A DNA stretch of 64,000 nucleotides from Bradymonas sediminis (lineage in GTDB: Bacteria > Myxococcota_A > Bradymonadia > Bradymonadales > Bradymonadaceae): contig NZ_CP030032.1 in NCBI RefSeq assembly GCF_003258315.1, positions 1,874,001 to 1,938,000 of the forward strand. Direction: 5' to 3'. Below the pieces are notes generated by a model that saw only the letters and a list, made by a program, of their open reading frames with translations, was not told the DNA's origin and ran no database searches. Made by a program: the position numbers and the translations under genes. Below are positions 15,853-25,409 of this stretch, in pieces. Numbering within the stretch: position 1 is the first letter of the stretch; each line of letters begins with the position of its first letter.

Positions 15853-18852
15853 ATGGGAGAAGAAATTCAGGCAGATAATACCCGGGCGCCCCGAGCATGG
15901 GCGGGCGAATTCATCGGGCGGGTCGCGGAGTTGGAGGCGTTTCACCAACTCTCCGCGTCGGGGGCCTCGCTGATCACCGTGTGCGGCGCTCCCGGCGCGG
16001 GAAAGACCCGGTTTGTGTGTGAGATTCTAAGCCGCGGCCTTCTTCGAGAGCATCATAGCGCTCCGGTGTTTATCGACTTGAGCGATGCAGCCTCAGGGGC
16101 GGATGCGCTTGACCTGGTAGCGCGCACGCTCGCCGCCGGATCATCAGGTGGCCGGAGTGCCGCGCTCGAGCACCCGCTCGTCGGGGCCACCGCGCGATAT
16201 ATCATCTTGGATACGGTGGAACACCTCATCGAGCCGCTATCGGCGCTGCTCATTGAGTGGCGTGCGATCGCCCCCCAGGTTGGCTTCGTTCTGACCTCGC
16301 GCGAACCGCTGCACCTGGCCGCCGAGCGCATATTTCAGCTCGACCCGCTGACTCCTGCCGACGCTGCGGATCTGTTGATTGCGCGGGCATACCAGGGCGT
16401 CGACGGACCGGGGGAGTCCGAATTTGGCGATATAACCGCCAAGATTCGAGAGCTCGTGGCGCGGCTCGATTATTTGCCGCTGGCGATTGAGCTCGCCGCC
16501 GAACACGCAAGAACGCTGCCGATTTCGGAGATCATCGAGCGCCTCGGCGACTCTTTCGACCTCTTACGGAGTCGCCGAAGGGACGTTAAAGGGCGCCATA
16601 AATCCCTCCGAGCTGCGCTGCAATGGTCATGGGACACGCTTGGCGCTATCGAAAAACAGGTCCTCGCCCAATCCTCGGTATTTTGTGGCGGGTTTACGCT
16701 AAAGGCCGCCATGCGGGTGATCGAAGCGCGGGCCGGGGCGGGGCAATTGGACGTCGCGCAGGTATTGGATCGCCTGGTCGACAAGTCCCTGCTTCGGGTT
16801 GCCTCGGAGCCGGGCGCGCCGGCCGCCCGCTATCGGCATTTTCACTTTAGCCGGGCTTATTTTCGCGCCTTTTGGACCACCGGCCAGGGGTTTGAGGGGG
16901 CGGCATCCGAGCCGATCACTGAGGCCCGCGATGCCCTGCATCGACGTCACGCGAGCTTCTTTCTTAAGGAGGGCGAGGCCCACCTCGGGCTGGCAAAAAC
17001 CTGCGCCGCGATGACGTGCGGGGCTTGGCTCAATGCCGAGGCTGAGAATTTGCGCGTGCTCTTCGAGCGCGCATCCCGGTGGCCGGGACACGCCGAACGC
17101 CTGCAAGCTGCGCGTCTTTTGGATGAGCACCACCGATGTTCGGGGGCAGTCGAGCTGCACGAGGAATTGCTCGATGATGCCGTCGATATCGCCATCGCTG
17201 CGGGGGACGCGTCTTGGCAGGCTGAGTTCTTGCGCCGGCGCGGGCGCCTTCGGGGCCAACGCGGGCAATTCAGCAAGGCCAAGGTCGACTACGAGCAAGC
17301 GCTCGCCCTGGGCGACGCCGGCGAGGACGCCGAGTTCATCGCGTGGACCCGATTTGAGAGCGGCGAGCTTGCGCGCCAGCGCGGAGATATTGACCGCGCA
17401 CTCGCAGAGTTCGGTCGCGCCGAGGATTTAGCCGCGTCAACTGAGCAGTGGGGTCTGCTTCGCAGCGTGCTGGCACATCAGGCGAGTTGCGATGTGGACC
17501 GCGGGGATTTCGCCCGCGCGCGCCAGCGGATCAACCGGCTCCACGCGATCAGCGAAACCGACGATCTTCGCGCCGAGGCGGACCTCTATCGGCGGTTGGC
17601 CTACGTTCATTATTACCTCGGGGAGTTCGTGGAGCAGCAGCAGCTTAATGAGCATGCGCTTGAGCTGGCGCGCAGACTCGGCGACCGCCGCCAACTCGCG
17701 GCCTGCGCCCAGGGGTTGGCCGACAGCTATTTCGCCGACTCAAATTTTGACAAGGCGATCGCGTTATATCGTGACGCCTTGGAGATCCACCGGGAGTTAG
17801 GCGACGAGCATCTTGAAGGGATTTTGTTGGGTAATCTTGGGGGCGCCTACCACCGGCGAGAGGACTTTGACGCCGCCCAGGAGGCGTATCGCCGAAGTCT
17901 TCGAATTCACCGGGGCTCCCGCGCTACACCCTATCTGGCGGTGACGACTTCGGCGCTCGGGGTGCTTGAGCACGAGCAATCCCGGGTGGCCCAGGCGCGG
18001 GCGCATTATGCGCAGGCCTGCGAGCTATTTGAGCTGCTGGACCAGGCATCCGACGTCGCCTCCGTGCTGCTCTACCGAGGTTGGCTTTCGCTCGAAGTTG
18101 GCTCCCAGGCCAGCGCAGAGGGTTATTTTGAGCGGGCGCAGGAGCTCTTTGGCCGGCATGAAGCGGACGTGGGCTGGCAGGCAGTAGCGGGCGCATCGTT
18201 GGCGGTATTGCGCGCGATGCAAGCCAAGCCGCAGGCTTATACCGGGCTGCTTGAGCGCGCGCATCTTCGGGTGCGCGCGTTCCCCGACTCGCTTGAGCGC
18301 AGCCTGGTCAACGGCCTGACGCTTCTGGTGAGGGCGCTGGTCGCCCAGGATGGCGCGGGTTTTGGCGAGGACCTGTGCGCGGCGTGGGCGCAGGACAACT
18401 CGCTGCGCCTTCGCTCCCTTCACGCGCGGCTTATTCAGCGGTTGATGCGGCGGCTGCCCGAGGTCTTGGGGGCCGAGTCGGGGCTGCAGGAGATTTCGAG
18501 CGCGCACGCAACCGTCGCGCCGGCGCTGGCCGAAGCGGTGGCGACGATCCACGCCGATGGCAGCGGCTTTGAGGTCCCTGGCTTTGAGCCGGCGGACTTG
18601 CGCCGGCGTCGCTCGCTGCGCCTTATCCTGGCCGAACTCGCGCGGCGCCACCAGCGCGACGACACCGAGGGGTTCGGGGTCTTTGATGCCTTCGACGTGG
18701 GATGGCCAGGCGAGGCGGTGGAGCCGGAGGTCGCAGCCGGGCGGGTTTATTGGGCGATCCGCACGCTGCGCGGCCTTGGGCTTGAGGACTATCTTGTGAC
18801 CGTGGATGACGGCTATATGCTTGCTTCGTCGTCTCGGATTTTGATAAAATAA
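15853..18852 (+). CDS. STAND-type ATPase with TPRs and a probable C-terminal DNA-binding domain
   Basis: The 999-residue protein has an NB-ARC-like ATPase module: Walker A GAPGAGKT (45-52), Walker B-like YIILDTVEHL, and the sensor stretch VLTSREPLHL with LDYLPLAIELAAEHA. Its middle (about 440-780) is built of TPR-like helical pairs with repeated AxAxxxYxxAL patterns. The last 70 residues (GWPGEAVEPEVAAGRVYWAI, RTLRGLGLEDYL, DDGYML) resemble the end of a Trans_reg_C-type winged helix. This places the DNA-binding domain at the C-terminus, unlike AfsR/SARP regulators. Signalling ligand and targets are unknown. The domain assignment at the C-terminus is an inference. Confidence 0.8.
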   Translation: MGEEIQADNTRAPRAWAGEFIGRVAELEAFHQLSASGASLITVCGAPGAGKTRFVCEILSRGLLREHHSAPVFIDLSDAASGADALDLVARTLAAGSSGGRSAALEHPLVGATARYIILDTVEHLIEPLSALLIEWRAIAPQVGFVLTSREPLHLAAERIFQLDPLTPADAADLLIARAYQGVDGPGESEFGDITAKIRELVARLDYLPLAIELAAEHARTLPISEIIERLGDSFDLLRSRRRDVKGRHKSLRAALQWSWDTLGAIEKQVLAQSSVFCGGFTLKAAMRVIEARAGAGQLDVAQVLDRLVDKSLLRVASEPGAPAARYRHFHFSRAYFRAFWTTGQGFEGAASEPITEARDALHRRHASFFLKEGEAHLGLAKTCAAMTCGAWLNAEAENLRVLFERASRWPGHAERLQAARLLDEHHRCSGAVELHEELLDDAVDIAIAAGDASWQAEFLRRRGRLRGQRGQFSKAKVDYEQALALGDAGEDAEFIAWTRFESGELARQRGDIDRALAEFGRAEDLAASTEQWGLLRSVLAHQASCDVDRGDFARARQRINRLHAISETDDLRAEADLYRRLAYVHYYLGEFVEQQQLNEHALELARRLGDRRQLAACAQGLADSYFADSNFDKAIALYRDALEIHRELGDEHLEGILLGNLGGAYHRREDFDAAQEAYRRSLRIHRGSRATPYLAVTTSALGVLEHEQSRVAQARAHYAQACELFELLDQASDVASVLLYRGWLSLEVGSQASAEGYFERAQELFGRHEADVGWQAVAGASLAVLRAMQAKPQAYTGLLERAHLRVRAFPDSLERSLVNGLTLLVRALVAQDGAGFGEDLCAAWAQDNSLRLRSLHARLIQRLMRRLPEVLGAESGLQEISSAHATVAPALAEAVATIHADGSGFEVPGFEPADLRRRRSLRLILAELARRHQRDDTEGFGVFDAFDVGWPGEAVEPEVAAGRVYWAIRTLRGLGLEDYLVTVDDGYMLASSSRILIK

Positions 18853-18889
18853 TGGCATCTAAACACCGCAAGTCATGGTCGGAAATTCT

Positions 18890-19624
18890 ATGAAGACTCG
18901 CTGCTTTAACATCGTGCCGAAAGCGTTGACCCTCCTGGCGATTCTGTCGCTCGTGGCGCCGGGTTGCGTCGACTCGGAGCGGACGGACGAGCCGTCTTGG
19001 GCCGGCAGTGATCCGGGGGATGCGCTGGCGTGTGTTCAAAGCGACGCTGCTCGCTGCGCCGAGGCGCCGGGGTGCCGGTGGGTTGGGGGCGTGGGATGTC
19101 TGTCGAACGCGGAGCTCCCCGGCGCGCAACTTCCCCAGGGCTTTGTCTTTGACGGTGAGTATGATGGGACGCTGGTGCCCGGAGATGCCCTGGGCGGCGG
19201 AAAAAAGCAAAAGTCCAAGATGCAGGTGATGCACTACGGCGATGGAAAACAGGTCTGTGGTGAGTTCACCTTCGAGCTGAGTGTCGACGCAGAAAGCGCC
19301 GAGCTTTATTTTAGCGTCGAGGGGCGAGTGCTGCGCGATGAGATCGCGATCGCGCTGTCGAACCCGCGCTGCGTCCCCGCGGGGTCTGGTACGCTATGTG
19401 AGCGGGTCTTGGGCAGCGGGGAGAGCTCACCGGAGAAATATCTAACGCGCGCTTTTTTCCAGGACAACAGGCTCCTCTTCACCCCGGCGCTGCCCGCGCG
19501 CGAGGCGCTCGAGCACTCGAGGCCTCGGCTCGACGGCGGAGCGCTCTTTGATTTGACCTATATGCGCCCGCACGACGGCTTTAAACCCTCCGAGGTCTCC
19601 CCGATCAAGGGCTGCGGCGAATAG
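18890..19624 (+). CDS. Predicted lipoprotein of unknown function
   Basis: The product (244 residues from the ATG at 18890) begins MKTRCFNIVPKALTLLAI and ends its signal at lipobox VAPGC. Then follow an acidic linker and cysteine pairs (ALACVQSDAARCAEAPGCRW, GGVGCLS). The rest is beta rich and ends IKGCGE. No family was recognised. An upstream ATG at 18875 adds five residues. It lies 37 bases after the STAND gene, in the same direction, so it may be co-transcribed or regulated with it. Confidence 0.7.
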   Translation: MKTRCFNIVPKALTLLAILSLVAPGCVDSERTDEPSWAGSDPGDALACVQSDAARCAEAPGCRWVGGVGCLSNAELPGAQLPQGFVFDGEYDGTLVPGDALGGGKKQKSKMQVMHYGDGKQVCGEFTFELSVDAESAELYFSVEGRVLRDEIAIALSNPRCVPAGSGTLCERVLGSGESSPEKYLTRAFFQDNRLLFTPALPAREALEHSRPRLDGGALFDLTYMRPHDGFKPSEVSPIKGCGE

Positions 19625-19666
19625 ACAGTTCGGGTCGCGCCGAGCGGGTCTTTTTGCGCATCCGCT

Positions 19667-20632
19667 CTATCTAAGCATCAGGTAGAATAGATAGCCCACC
19701 GAGGCGATCATCATCGCGCTAAACGCAATCAGGAGCATCTCAATGAGCCCCCAGCTGCGCGCCAGTCCACGGGCTTCTGGGGCGTCGCGCTCAGGTTCGG
19801 GTGGTGGGGCGAGGAGCGACGCGTTGTCCTCAACGGCCTGGTTGGCCATGGTGGTGCCCTTGAGGTCGGCAGGTTCCTCCGGGGAGCGTGCCGTCGAACT
19901 CTGGGCGTCCAGCTCGACGAGCATCGCTTCGAGCGGGTCGAAGAAGCGCAAGACGCAGCGGCCGACTTCGATGCGGTCCTCGGAGGCCAGGTGATAGCTG
20001 CCCTCCAGCGGCTCGCCGTTGACCGTGACGCGGTGGCGTGAGGCACCCGGCGCGTCCAGGTCGTCGAGGGTCGTGATCGCGAAGCCGTCATCCTCGGGCC
20101 GAATCCTCAGCGGAACCGCGAGCTTTGGGATATAGAAGAGCGCGGTCGGCTCATCGGAGATGGTGATCGAGTCGAACTCATCGGGCAGAAAGATCGACTC
20201 TCCTTTTTTGGGCCCGCGCACCACCGTAATACACGCGCGCTCCGCGCTCGCGTCGCTCACGGTCTCCGAGAGCATCATTCGCACCAGGGTTCCGGTATGC
20301 GCGACCGGAAGGGCGTTGTCTTCCAGCGGGTTGGTGTTGATGTCGATACGCACGCCGCCCACCTTTACGCACGCGTTGGCCGTGAGCGTCTCGGGGGTTT
20401 GGGTGGCCAATAATTTCCCGTTGACCCGGGTGCCGTTGGTGCTCCCGTCATCCCGAATAAGGTAGCGCTGGCCGTCTTCGCTAAAGATGGTGCAATGGTA
20501 GCCAGAAACGGCGGGGAAGGGCAGGCGAAGGTCGCAGTCGGCCTCGCGCCCGATGCGGATGCTGGGCGTGTCGAACTCGATAAAGCGTGGGTCGGCGCCG
20601 TCGGCTGAAACTACGGAGAGTCTGATGGGCAT
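19667..20632 (-). CDS. Tail-anchored protein with FHA and second FHA-like domain
   Basis: The 321-residue protein has a clear N-terminal FHA domain (residues about 5-95): IRIGREADCDLRLP, SGYHCTI, STNGTRVNG, which bind phosphothreonine. Residues 135-240 look like a second, degenerate FHA-like beta domain (RVTVNGEPLEGSYHLASEDRIEVG). The C-terminus ends in one membrane helix (LLIAFSAMMIASVGYLFYLM), so the protein is anchored at its tail with the FHA domains in the cytoplasm. It may read phosphorylation by the Hanks-type kinases encoded elsewhere in this window; that link is inferred. Confidence 0.85.
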   Translation of the reverse strand: MPIRLSVVSADGADPRFIEFDTPSIRIGREADCDLRLPFPAVSGYHCTIFSEDGQRYLIRDDGSTNGTRVNGKLLATQTPETLTANACVKVGGVRIDINTNPLEDNALPVAHTGTLVRMMLSETVSDASAERACITVVRGPKKGESIFLPDEFDSITISDEPTALFYIPKLAVPLRIRPEDDGFAITTLDDLDAPGASRHRVTVNGEPLEGSYHLASEDRIEVGRCVLRFFDPLEAMLVELDAQSSTARSPEEPADLKGTTMANQAVEDNASLLAPPPEPERDAPEARGLARSWGLIEMLLIAFSAMMIASVGYLFYLMLR

Positions 20633-20730
20633 TTGGGCTCCCTATTCCTGATGGAGCGCCGCGCGAGGTTGGCCTGTTTATGCAGGTCACCACCGTCCAG
20701 CGCTTCAAATGAATGGGAACAAAATGGGCG

Positions 20731-21213
20731 TTAAATTATCCCAACAAAACCCAATATAATGATGGCAAAAAACACAACGACCGCGCCCCAGATACCAAAG
20801 GAGATATAACGATTGCTCGTCTTATCGGCGCGGTCCGTCTCGGTGATACGTAAATCCGGTATCGGTCCGCTCGGGTCGCGAAGGTATTTTTCGGCGGCCT
20901 GAGACTCCCGCAACCAGAATGAGCGCTCGACATCGGTCAGAATTTGCCCGGATACCTCGACCGAATACTCCAGGGCGATGCGGTCCGGGTGTTCCTGGAG
21001 CGTCAGGTGCGTGTGGAGCTCGGTCATATTCGAGCTCCACCAGCTATTCCAGCGCCTGCCGCGCACCAGGCGCGTCGTGTGAGCGTTGTCCTCACTCGAA
21101 TCGCCGGGTTCCAGTGCGTAGCCATTCTCCCGATAGAAATCGACGAGCAACCCGAGGGCATCATCGATCTCGGCGGTGTTCGAAATCTCACCGGTTTCTC
21201 GGAGGGTAGCCAT
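20731..21213 (-). CDS. Small tail-anchored membrane protein, unknown
   Basis: The 160-residue product has an N-terminal cytoplasmic domain (about 1-125), with YRENGYALEPGD, RRWNSWWSS and LTLQEHPDRIALEYSVEVSG, and a single C-terminal membrane helix (GIWGAVVVFFAIIILGFVGII). No family was recognised. It sits next to the other tail-anchored protein at 19667 and upstream of it on the same strand, so the two may act together. This pairing is an inference from position and topology. Confidence 0.7.
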   Translation of the reverse strand: MATLRETGEISNTAEIDDALGLLVDFYRENGYALEPGDSSEDNAHTTRLVRGRRWNSWWSSNMTELHTHLTLQEHPDRIALEYSVEVSGQILTDVERSFWLRESQAAEKYLRDPSGPIPDLRITETDRADKTSNRYISFGIWGAVVVFFAIIILGFVGII

Positions 21214-21280
21214 AGATCCTTAAGCGCGCGATAGCGTTTGGTATATAAATTGTATTGTACGTGAATCTATCCCGCTGACA

Positions 21281-21304
21281 ACACTCCCGGCGTGGCGGGA
21301 GTGT
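21281..21304 (-). terminator. Hairpin downstream of the Mce/MlaD gene
   Basis: ACACTCCCG and CGGGAGTGT pair as a nine-base stem with a six-base loop, four bases beyond the Mce stop. The T tract that follows is short (TTGTC), so termination may be weak. Confidence 0.5.
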
Positions 21305-21307
21305 AGA

Positions 21308-22363
21308 CTATTCCTTCCAGAGGATCTTCCAGGGCTGGCGCTTGATCGTCCGCAAGATCTCCTTGACGTCGTCGTACATCTCGCGGTCTGCCAGGACCCG
21401 GCCGACCGTGCCTTCGCCTTCTTCGATGCGCGCGATGATGGAGTTTGCGCTGCCCGAGGCGGCCTCGATATTCTCAGTGCTCGCGTGAACATTGTCGACG
21501 GAGTCCTGAATCTTCTGCTCATTATCGGCGAGCAAGCGCTTGGCCGAGTCGCTGATCACGCGGGCGTTCTCGGCGGTGACCGTCGCGTCGTCGAGCAGCG
21601 GGGCGATCTTGCCGTCGACCTTGGTCGAGATGCTGCGCGCACGCGAGGCGGTGGTCTGCGCGTCCCGAAGCATTTGCTGCACGCCTTTCCCGTCGTCGAC
21701 CGCGAAGTTCAGCGCGGCCAGCAATTTGGCGGCCTCTTCGGTGGTCATGCGGGTATTATTGACGGTCTCGTCGATATTCTCGCGGTTGTCGACGATGAGC
21801 TCATCGAGGTGGCCCATCAGCGACGCCGCGTTCCCCAGCAGATCTTTGGTGGGCATCGACGGGTCGGTCAGCAGGTCTTGGACCGTGTCGAGCAACCCGG
21901 AGGCCTTGCGCACGATGACGTCGAGGCGGGGCGGCTGGGTGCCCTGGACGACCGCGCCTTCCTCAAGCAGAGCCGTGTCCAACGAGACCGTTTCGATCTC
22001 GATATACGGCTCGCCGAGCACGCCGCGGGTGCTGATGAAGAAGTTATTGTCCACCCGCAGGGAGTCGGCATATTCCTTGTCGATGCGCAGCGTCGCGCGC
22101 ACGCCGACCGCCGGCTTGCTGGGATCTTCCTTCTTCTCGGTGGGCTGGAATTTGAGCTCCTGCACGTTGCCGACGCTGATGCCAGCGATCGCGACTTCGG
22201 CGCCGGGTTTGAGGCCGCCGGCATTATCGAAGTCGACGTGGAGCGTAAAACCGTCGGAGAACGAGAAGTCTCCCAAAATCAGTACAAAACCGACCAAGAG
22301 GGTGAGGGAGAAGAGCACCAGGGCTCCAACCTTGACTTCAATAGAGGTTTCTTTTTTCTGCAT
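21308..22363 (-). CDS. Mce/MlaD family protein
   Basis: MlaD-like proteins sit in the inner membrane with a periplasmic MCE domain and belong to lipid-trafficking ABC systems. The 351-residue product from the ATG at 22363 has one TM helix (about 11-31, VGALVLFSLTLLVGFVLIL) and an MCE domain (about 38-125: VDFDNAGGLKPGAEVAIAGISVGNV). A long alpha/coiled region follows (about 150-345), as in MCE proteins of Gram-negative bacteria. No MlaE/MlaF genes are adjacent. The upstream in-frame start at 22429 would add 22 residues lacking a signal. Confidence 0.85.
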   Translation of the reverse strand: MQKKETSIEVKVGALVLFSLTLLVGFVLILGDFSFSDGFTLHVDFDNAGGLKPGAEVAIAGISVGNVQELKFQPTEKKEDPSKPAVGVRATLRIDKEYADSLRVDNNFFISTRGVLGEPYIEIETVSLDTALLEEGAVVQGTQPPRLDVIVRKASGLLDTVQDLLTDPSMPTKDLLGNAASLMGHLDELIVDNRENIDETVNNTRMTTEEAAKLLAALNFAVDDGKGVQQMLRDAQTTASRARSISTKVDGKIAPLLDDATVTAENARVISDSAKRLLADNEQKIQDSVDNVHASTENIEAASGSANSIIARIEEGEGTVGRVLADREMYDDVKEILRTIKRQPWKILWKE

Positions 22364-22457
22364 CACTACCTGACGGCTATACGGAAATTCACCAACTAAT
22401 CGTCCACTATATTCAACCAGAACGCTCAAACCCGCAACAGGCGTTTGAGTTCAAGCT

Positions 22458-22493
22458 TCGCCCCCGCAGGCTTTTGATGGCCTGCGGGGGCGA
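22458..22493 (-). terminator. Strong GC hairpin between leuS and the Mce gene
   Basis: TCGCCCCCGCAGGC and GCCTGCGGGGGCGA form a 14 base-pair stem with an eight-base loop, 16 bases past the leuS stop. There is no T tract, so it may be a Rho-type or processing structure rather than a classical terminator. Confidence 0.45.
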
Positions 22494-22508
22494 TTTACCC
22501 TGCGATCA

Positions 22509-25151
22509 TTATTTGCTGATGACGAAGTTCAGGATTCGTCCCGGCACATAAATGATTTTGCGGATCTGCTGGCCGTCGAGGTAACGCGCGATATTCTCAT
22601 CGGCGTGCGCCGCGGCGACCACGGTGTCCTGGTCTGCGTCCACCGGCACCTCGATGGTGCCGCGGACCTTGCCCATGATCTGAACGGCCATCTCGACCGA
22701 GTCTTCGCGCGTCAGGGACTCATCGTAGTCGGGCCACTCGGCGAGGCTGATCGAGGCGTCGTGGCCCAGGATCGACCAGATCTCCTCGGCGATATGCGGG
22801 GCGAAGGGCGATAGCATGATGACCAGCGACTCAACGCTCTGGCGGGAGACGTCGTCGAGCTTATAGAGGAAATTCACGAACGCCATCATCTGGGCGATCG
22901 CGGTGTTGAAGCGCAGCGCCTCGGTGTGCTCGCTCACCTGCATGATGGTCTTGTGCAACTCCTTAAGCTCGTCGCCGGTCGGCTCGAAGTCGAGGATATG
23001 AGACGAGAGCTTCGGCTCGGCCTGGGCGGCGTCTTCGGCCTCGCTCATGTCTTTTTCGACGACCAATCGCCAGATGCGCGACAGGAAGCGGTGCACGCCG
23101 TTGACGCCGCGCGGGTCCCAGGGCTTGGTCTGCTCCAGCGGTCCCAGGAACATCTCATAGAGGCGCAAGGAATCGGCCCCGTATTCCTGGATGACGTCGT
23201 CCGGGTTGACCACGTTTCCGCGGGATTTCGACATCTTCTCGGAGAGCTGGTCGAGCACGATATCGTGCTCCGGGTGCATCGGCGCGTCATCGGCCCAGCG
23301 CACATCTGCCGGGGCGATCACGACTTCTTTGAGGGAGTCCTGTTCGTCATCGCTCAACGCGTCCGCGCCGGCTTTATCGAGGACGGTTCCGTCCGCTTTT
23401 TCCCAGTAACGATACGTGCGCCCAAGGATCATCCCCTGGTTCACGACGCGCTCAAACGGCTCTTTGGTCGAGACCACGCCGATATCATAGAGCACCTTGT
23501 GCCAGAAGCGCGCGTAGAGCAGATGCAGCACCGCGTGCTCGGCGCCGCCGACGTAGAGGTCGACCGGCATCCAATACTTTTCTTTGTCCTGCGCCCAGGG
23601 CTCCTCGTCGTTCTTCGGGTCCAAATAGCGCAGATAATACCAGCAGGAGCCGGCCCACTGCGGCATGGTGTTGGTCTCGCGGCGCGCGGCGATGCCGGTG
23701 TCCGCGTCGACCGTGTTGACCCAATCCTCAATCGTGGCCAGCGGGGACTCCCCGGTGCCGCTGGGGTGGTAGGCCTCGACCTCCGGAAGTCGCAGCGGAA
23801 GCTGCTCTTCGGGCAGCGCCACGGTCTCGCCGTCTTCGCGGTGGATGATGGGGAAGGGCTCGCCCCAGTAGCGCTGGCGGCTGAAGAGCCAGTCGCGCAA
23901 TTTATAGTTGATGGTCGCCGCGCCTTTGCCTTCGGCTTCCAGCCACGCGGTGATCTTCTCTTTGGCCTCGGCCACCGACAACCCGTTGAGCTGCCCGGAG
24001 TTCACCAACTCGCCGTCGCCGCTATAGGCTTCTTCGGCGATGTCGCCGCCGGAGATGACCTGGCGAATCGCGATGTCGTATTTGGTCGCGAACTCAAAAT
24101 CGCGCTGGTCGTGGGCCGGGACCGCCATGATGGCGCCGGTGCCGTAGCTGATCAGCACGTAGTCAGCCACCCAGATCGGGATCTTCTCGTCGTTGACCGG
24201 GTTGATGGCGTAGGCGCCGGTGAAGACACCGGTCTTATCTTTTTGAAGCTCACTTCGCTCCAGCTCGCTCTTGGTCGCGGCGGCCGTGCAATACGCCTGA
24301 ACTTCGGCTTTGCGCGCGTCGGCGGTGATCGTGTCGACCAGCGGGTGCTCCGGCGACAGCACCATATAGGTCGCGCCGAAGAGGGTGTCCGGGCGCGTGG
24401 TGAAGACACGCACATTGGCGTCAAGGCCGCCGGTGCTGTCGGGGTCCACCTTGAAATCAACCTCGGCGCCGCGCGACTTCCCAATCCAGTGGCGCTGCAT
24501 GTCGCTGAGGTGGTCGGGCCAGTTGAGATCATCGAGGTCATCGAGCAGACGATCCGCGTATTTGGTGATCGCCAGCATCCACTGGCGCATCGGCTTGCGC
24601 ACCACCGGGTGCCCGCCGCGCTCGCTCTTGCCGTCGATCACTTCTTCGTTGGCCAGCACCGTGCCGAGCGCGGGGCACCAGTTGACCGGAACCTCGGCCA
24701 CGTAGGCCAGACCCTTCTTATAGAGCTGCAAGAAGATCCACTGGGTCCACTTATAATAGCCGGGATCGGTGGTGTTGATCTCGCGGCTCCAATCGTAGCT
24801 AAACCCGAGGGCCTTGAGTTGGCGCTTAAAGGTCGCGATATTCTCGGCCGTCTTCACGCTCGGGTGCGTCCCGGTCTGGATCGCGTATTGCTCGGCCGGC
24901 AGGCCAAACGCATCCCAGCCCATCGGATGAAGCACATTGAAGCCGCGGGCGCGCTTAAAACGCGCGACGATATCGGTGGCCGTATAGCCCTCGACGTGGC
25001 CGACGTGCAGACCCGAGCCCGAGGGATAGGGGAACATGTCCAGGACATAGTATTTGGGCTTGCCGGGCTGCGCCTCGACCCGGAAGGTTTCGTTATTCTC
25101 CCAGTATGCTTGCCATTTCGATTCGATTTGATTGGGGCGGTAGTCAGTCAT
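22509..25151 (-). CDS. leuS: Leucyl-tRNA synthetase
   Basis: The 880-residue class I synthetase attaches leucine to tRNA-Leu and proofreads it. The HIGH-type motif is HVGH at 49-52 ([15 protein letters not shown]) and KMSKS lies at 639-643 ([16 protein letters not shown]). The editing (CP1) domain lies between, with [17 protein letters not shown] and [33 protein letters not shown] and the anticodon-binding domain towards the C-terminus are intact. Length and motif order are normal for the bacterial form. The gene appears monocistronic with the GC hairpin downstream. Confidence 0.98.
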   Translation of the reverse strand: MTDYRPNQIESKWQAYWENNETFRVEAQPGKPKYYVLDMFPYPSGSGLHVGHVEGYTATDIVARFKRARGFNVLHPMGWDAFGLPAEQYAIQTGTHPSVKTAENIATFKRQLKALGFSYDWSREINTTDPGYYKWTQWIFLQLYKKGLAYVAEVPVNWCPALGTVLANEEVIDGKSERGGHPVVRKPMRQWMLAITKYADRLLDDLDDLNWPDHLSDMQRHWIGKSRGAEVDFKVDPDSTGGLDANVRVFTTRPDTLFGATYMVLSPEHPLVDTITADARKAEVQAYCTAAATKSELERSELQKDKTGVFTGAYAINPVNDEKIPIWVADYVLISYGTGAIMAVPAHDQRDFEFATKYDIAIRQVISGGDIAEEAYSGDGELVNSGQLNGLSVAEAKEKITAWLEAEGKGAATINYKLRDWLFSRQRYWGEPFPIIHREDGETVALPEEQLPLRLPEVEAYHPSGTGESPLATIEDWVNTVDADTGIAARRETNTMPQWAGSCWYYLRYLDPKNDEEPWAQDKEKYWMPVDLYVGGAEHAVLHLLYARFWHKVLYDIGVVSTKEPFERVVNQGMILGRTYRYWEKADGTVLDKAGADALSDDEQDSLKEVVIAPADVRWADDAPMHPEHDIVLDQLSEKMSKSRGNVVNPDDVIQEYGADSLRLYEMFLGPLEQTKPWDPRGVNGVHRFLSRIWRLVVEKDMSEAEDAAQAEPKLSSHILDFEPTGDELKELHKTIMQVSEHTEALRFNTAIAQMMAFVNFLYKLDDVSRQSVESLVIMLSPFAPHIAEEIWSILGHDASISLAEWPDYDESLTREDSVEMAVQIMGKVRGTIEVPVDADQDTVVAAAHADENIARYLDGQQIRKIIYVPGRILNFVISK

Positions 25152-25409
25152 AGTAGAGTCGCTTTAATAAAAGGGTTTCAGCCAGATGTAGTCCCGGCAG
25201 ATGTAATTCATGCGGGCGAGGTGTTCAAGCGATGACTTGCTTTAAATAACGCGTCGAGCGGAGGGGGGCGCCGGGAATCTTGGGCGGCGGGGTCAATTCG
25301 GCGGGGCAAAGCGCAACTTCGGCCCGGTAGTCCGGGGGGATATCGCTCTTTCGGGGCGCACAAATTCTGCCTGGCCGCTGGGGCGCGGGGGGGCATCGGT
25401 TTGCGGCAT

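Noticed and set aside
22926-25235. A 769-residue plus-strand open frame opposite leuS
   Set aside because: It is the antisense shadow of a full leucyl-tRNA synthetase gene with all catalytic motifs; high GC third positions leave long empty frames. Its translation shows no domain.
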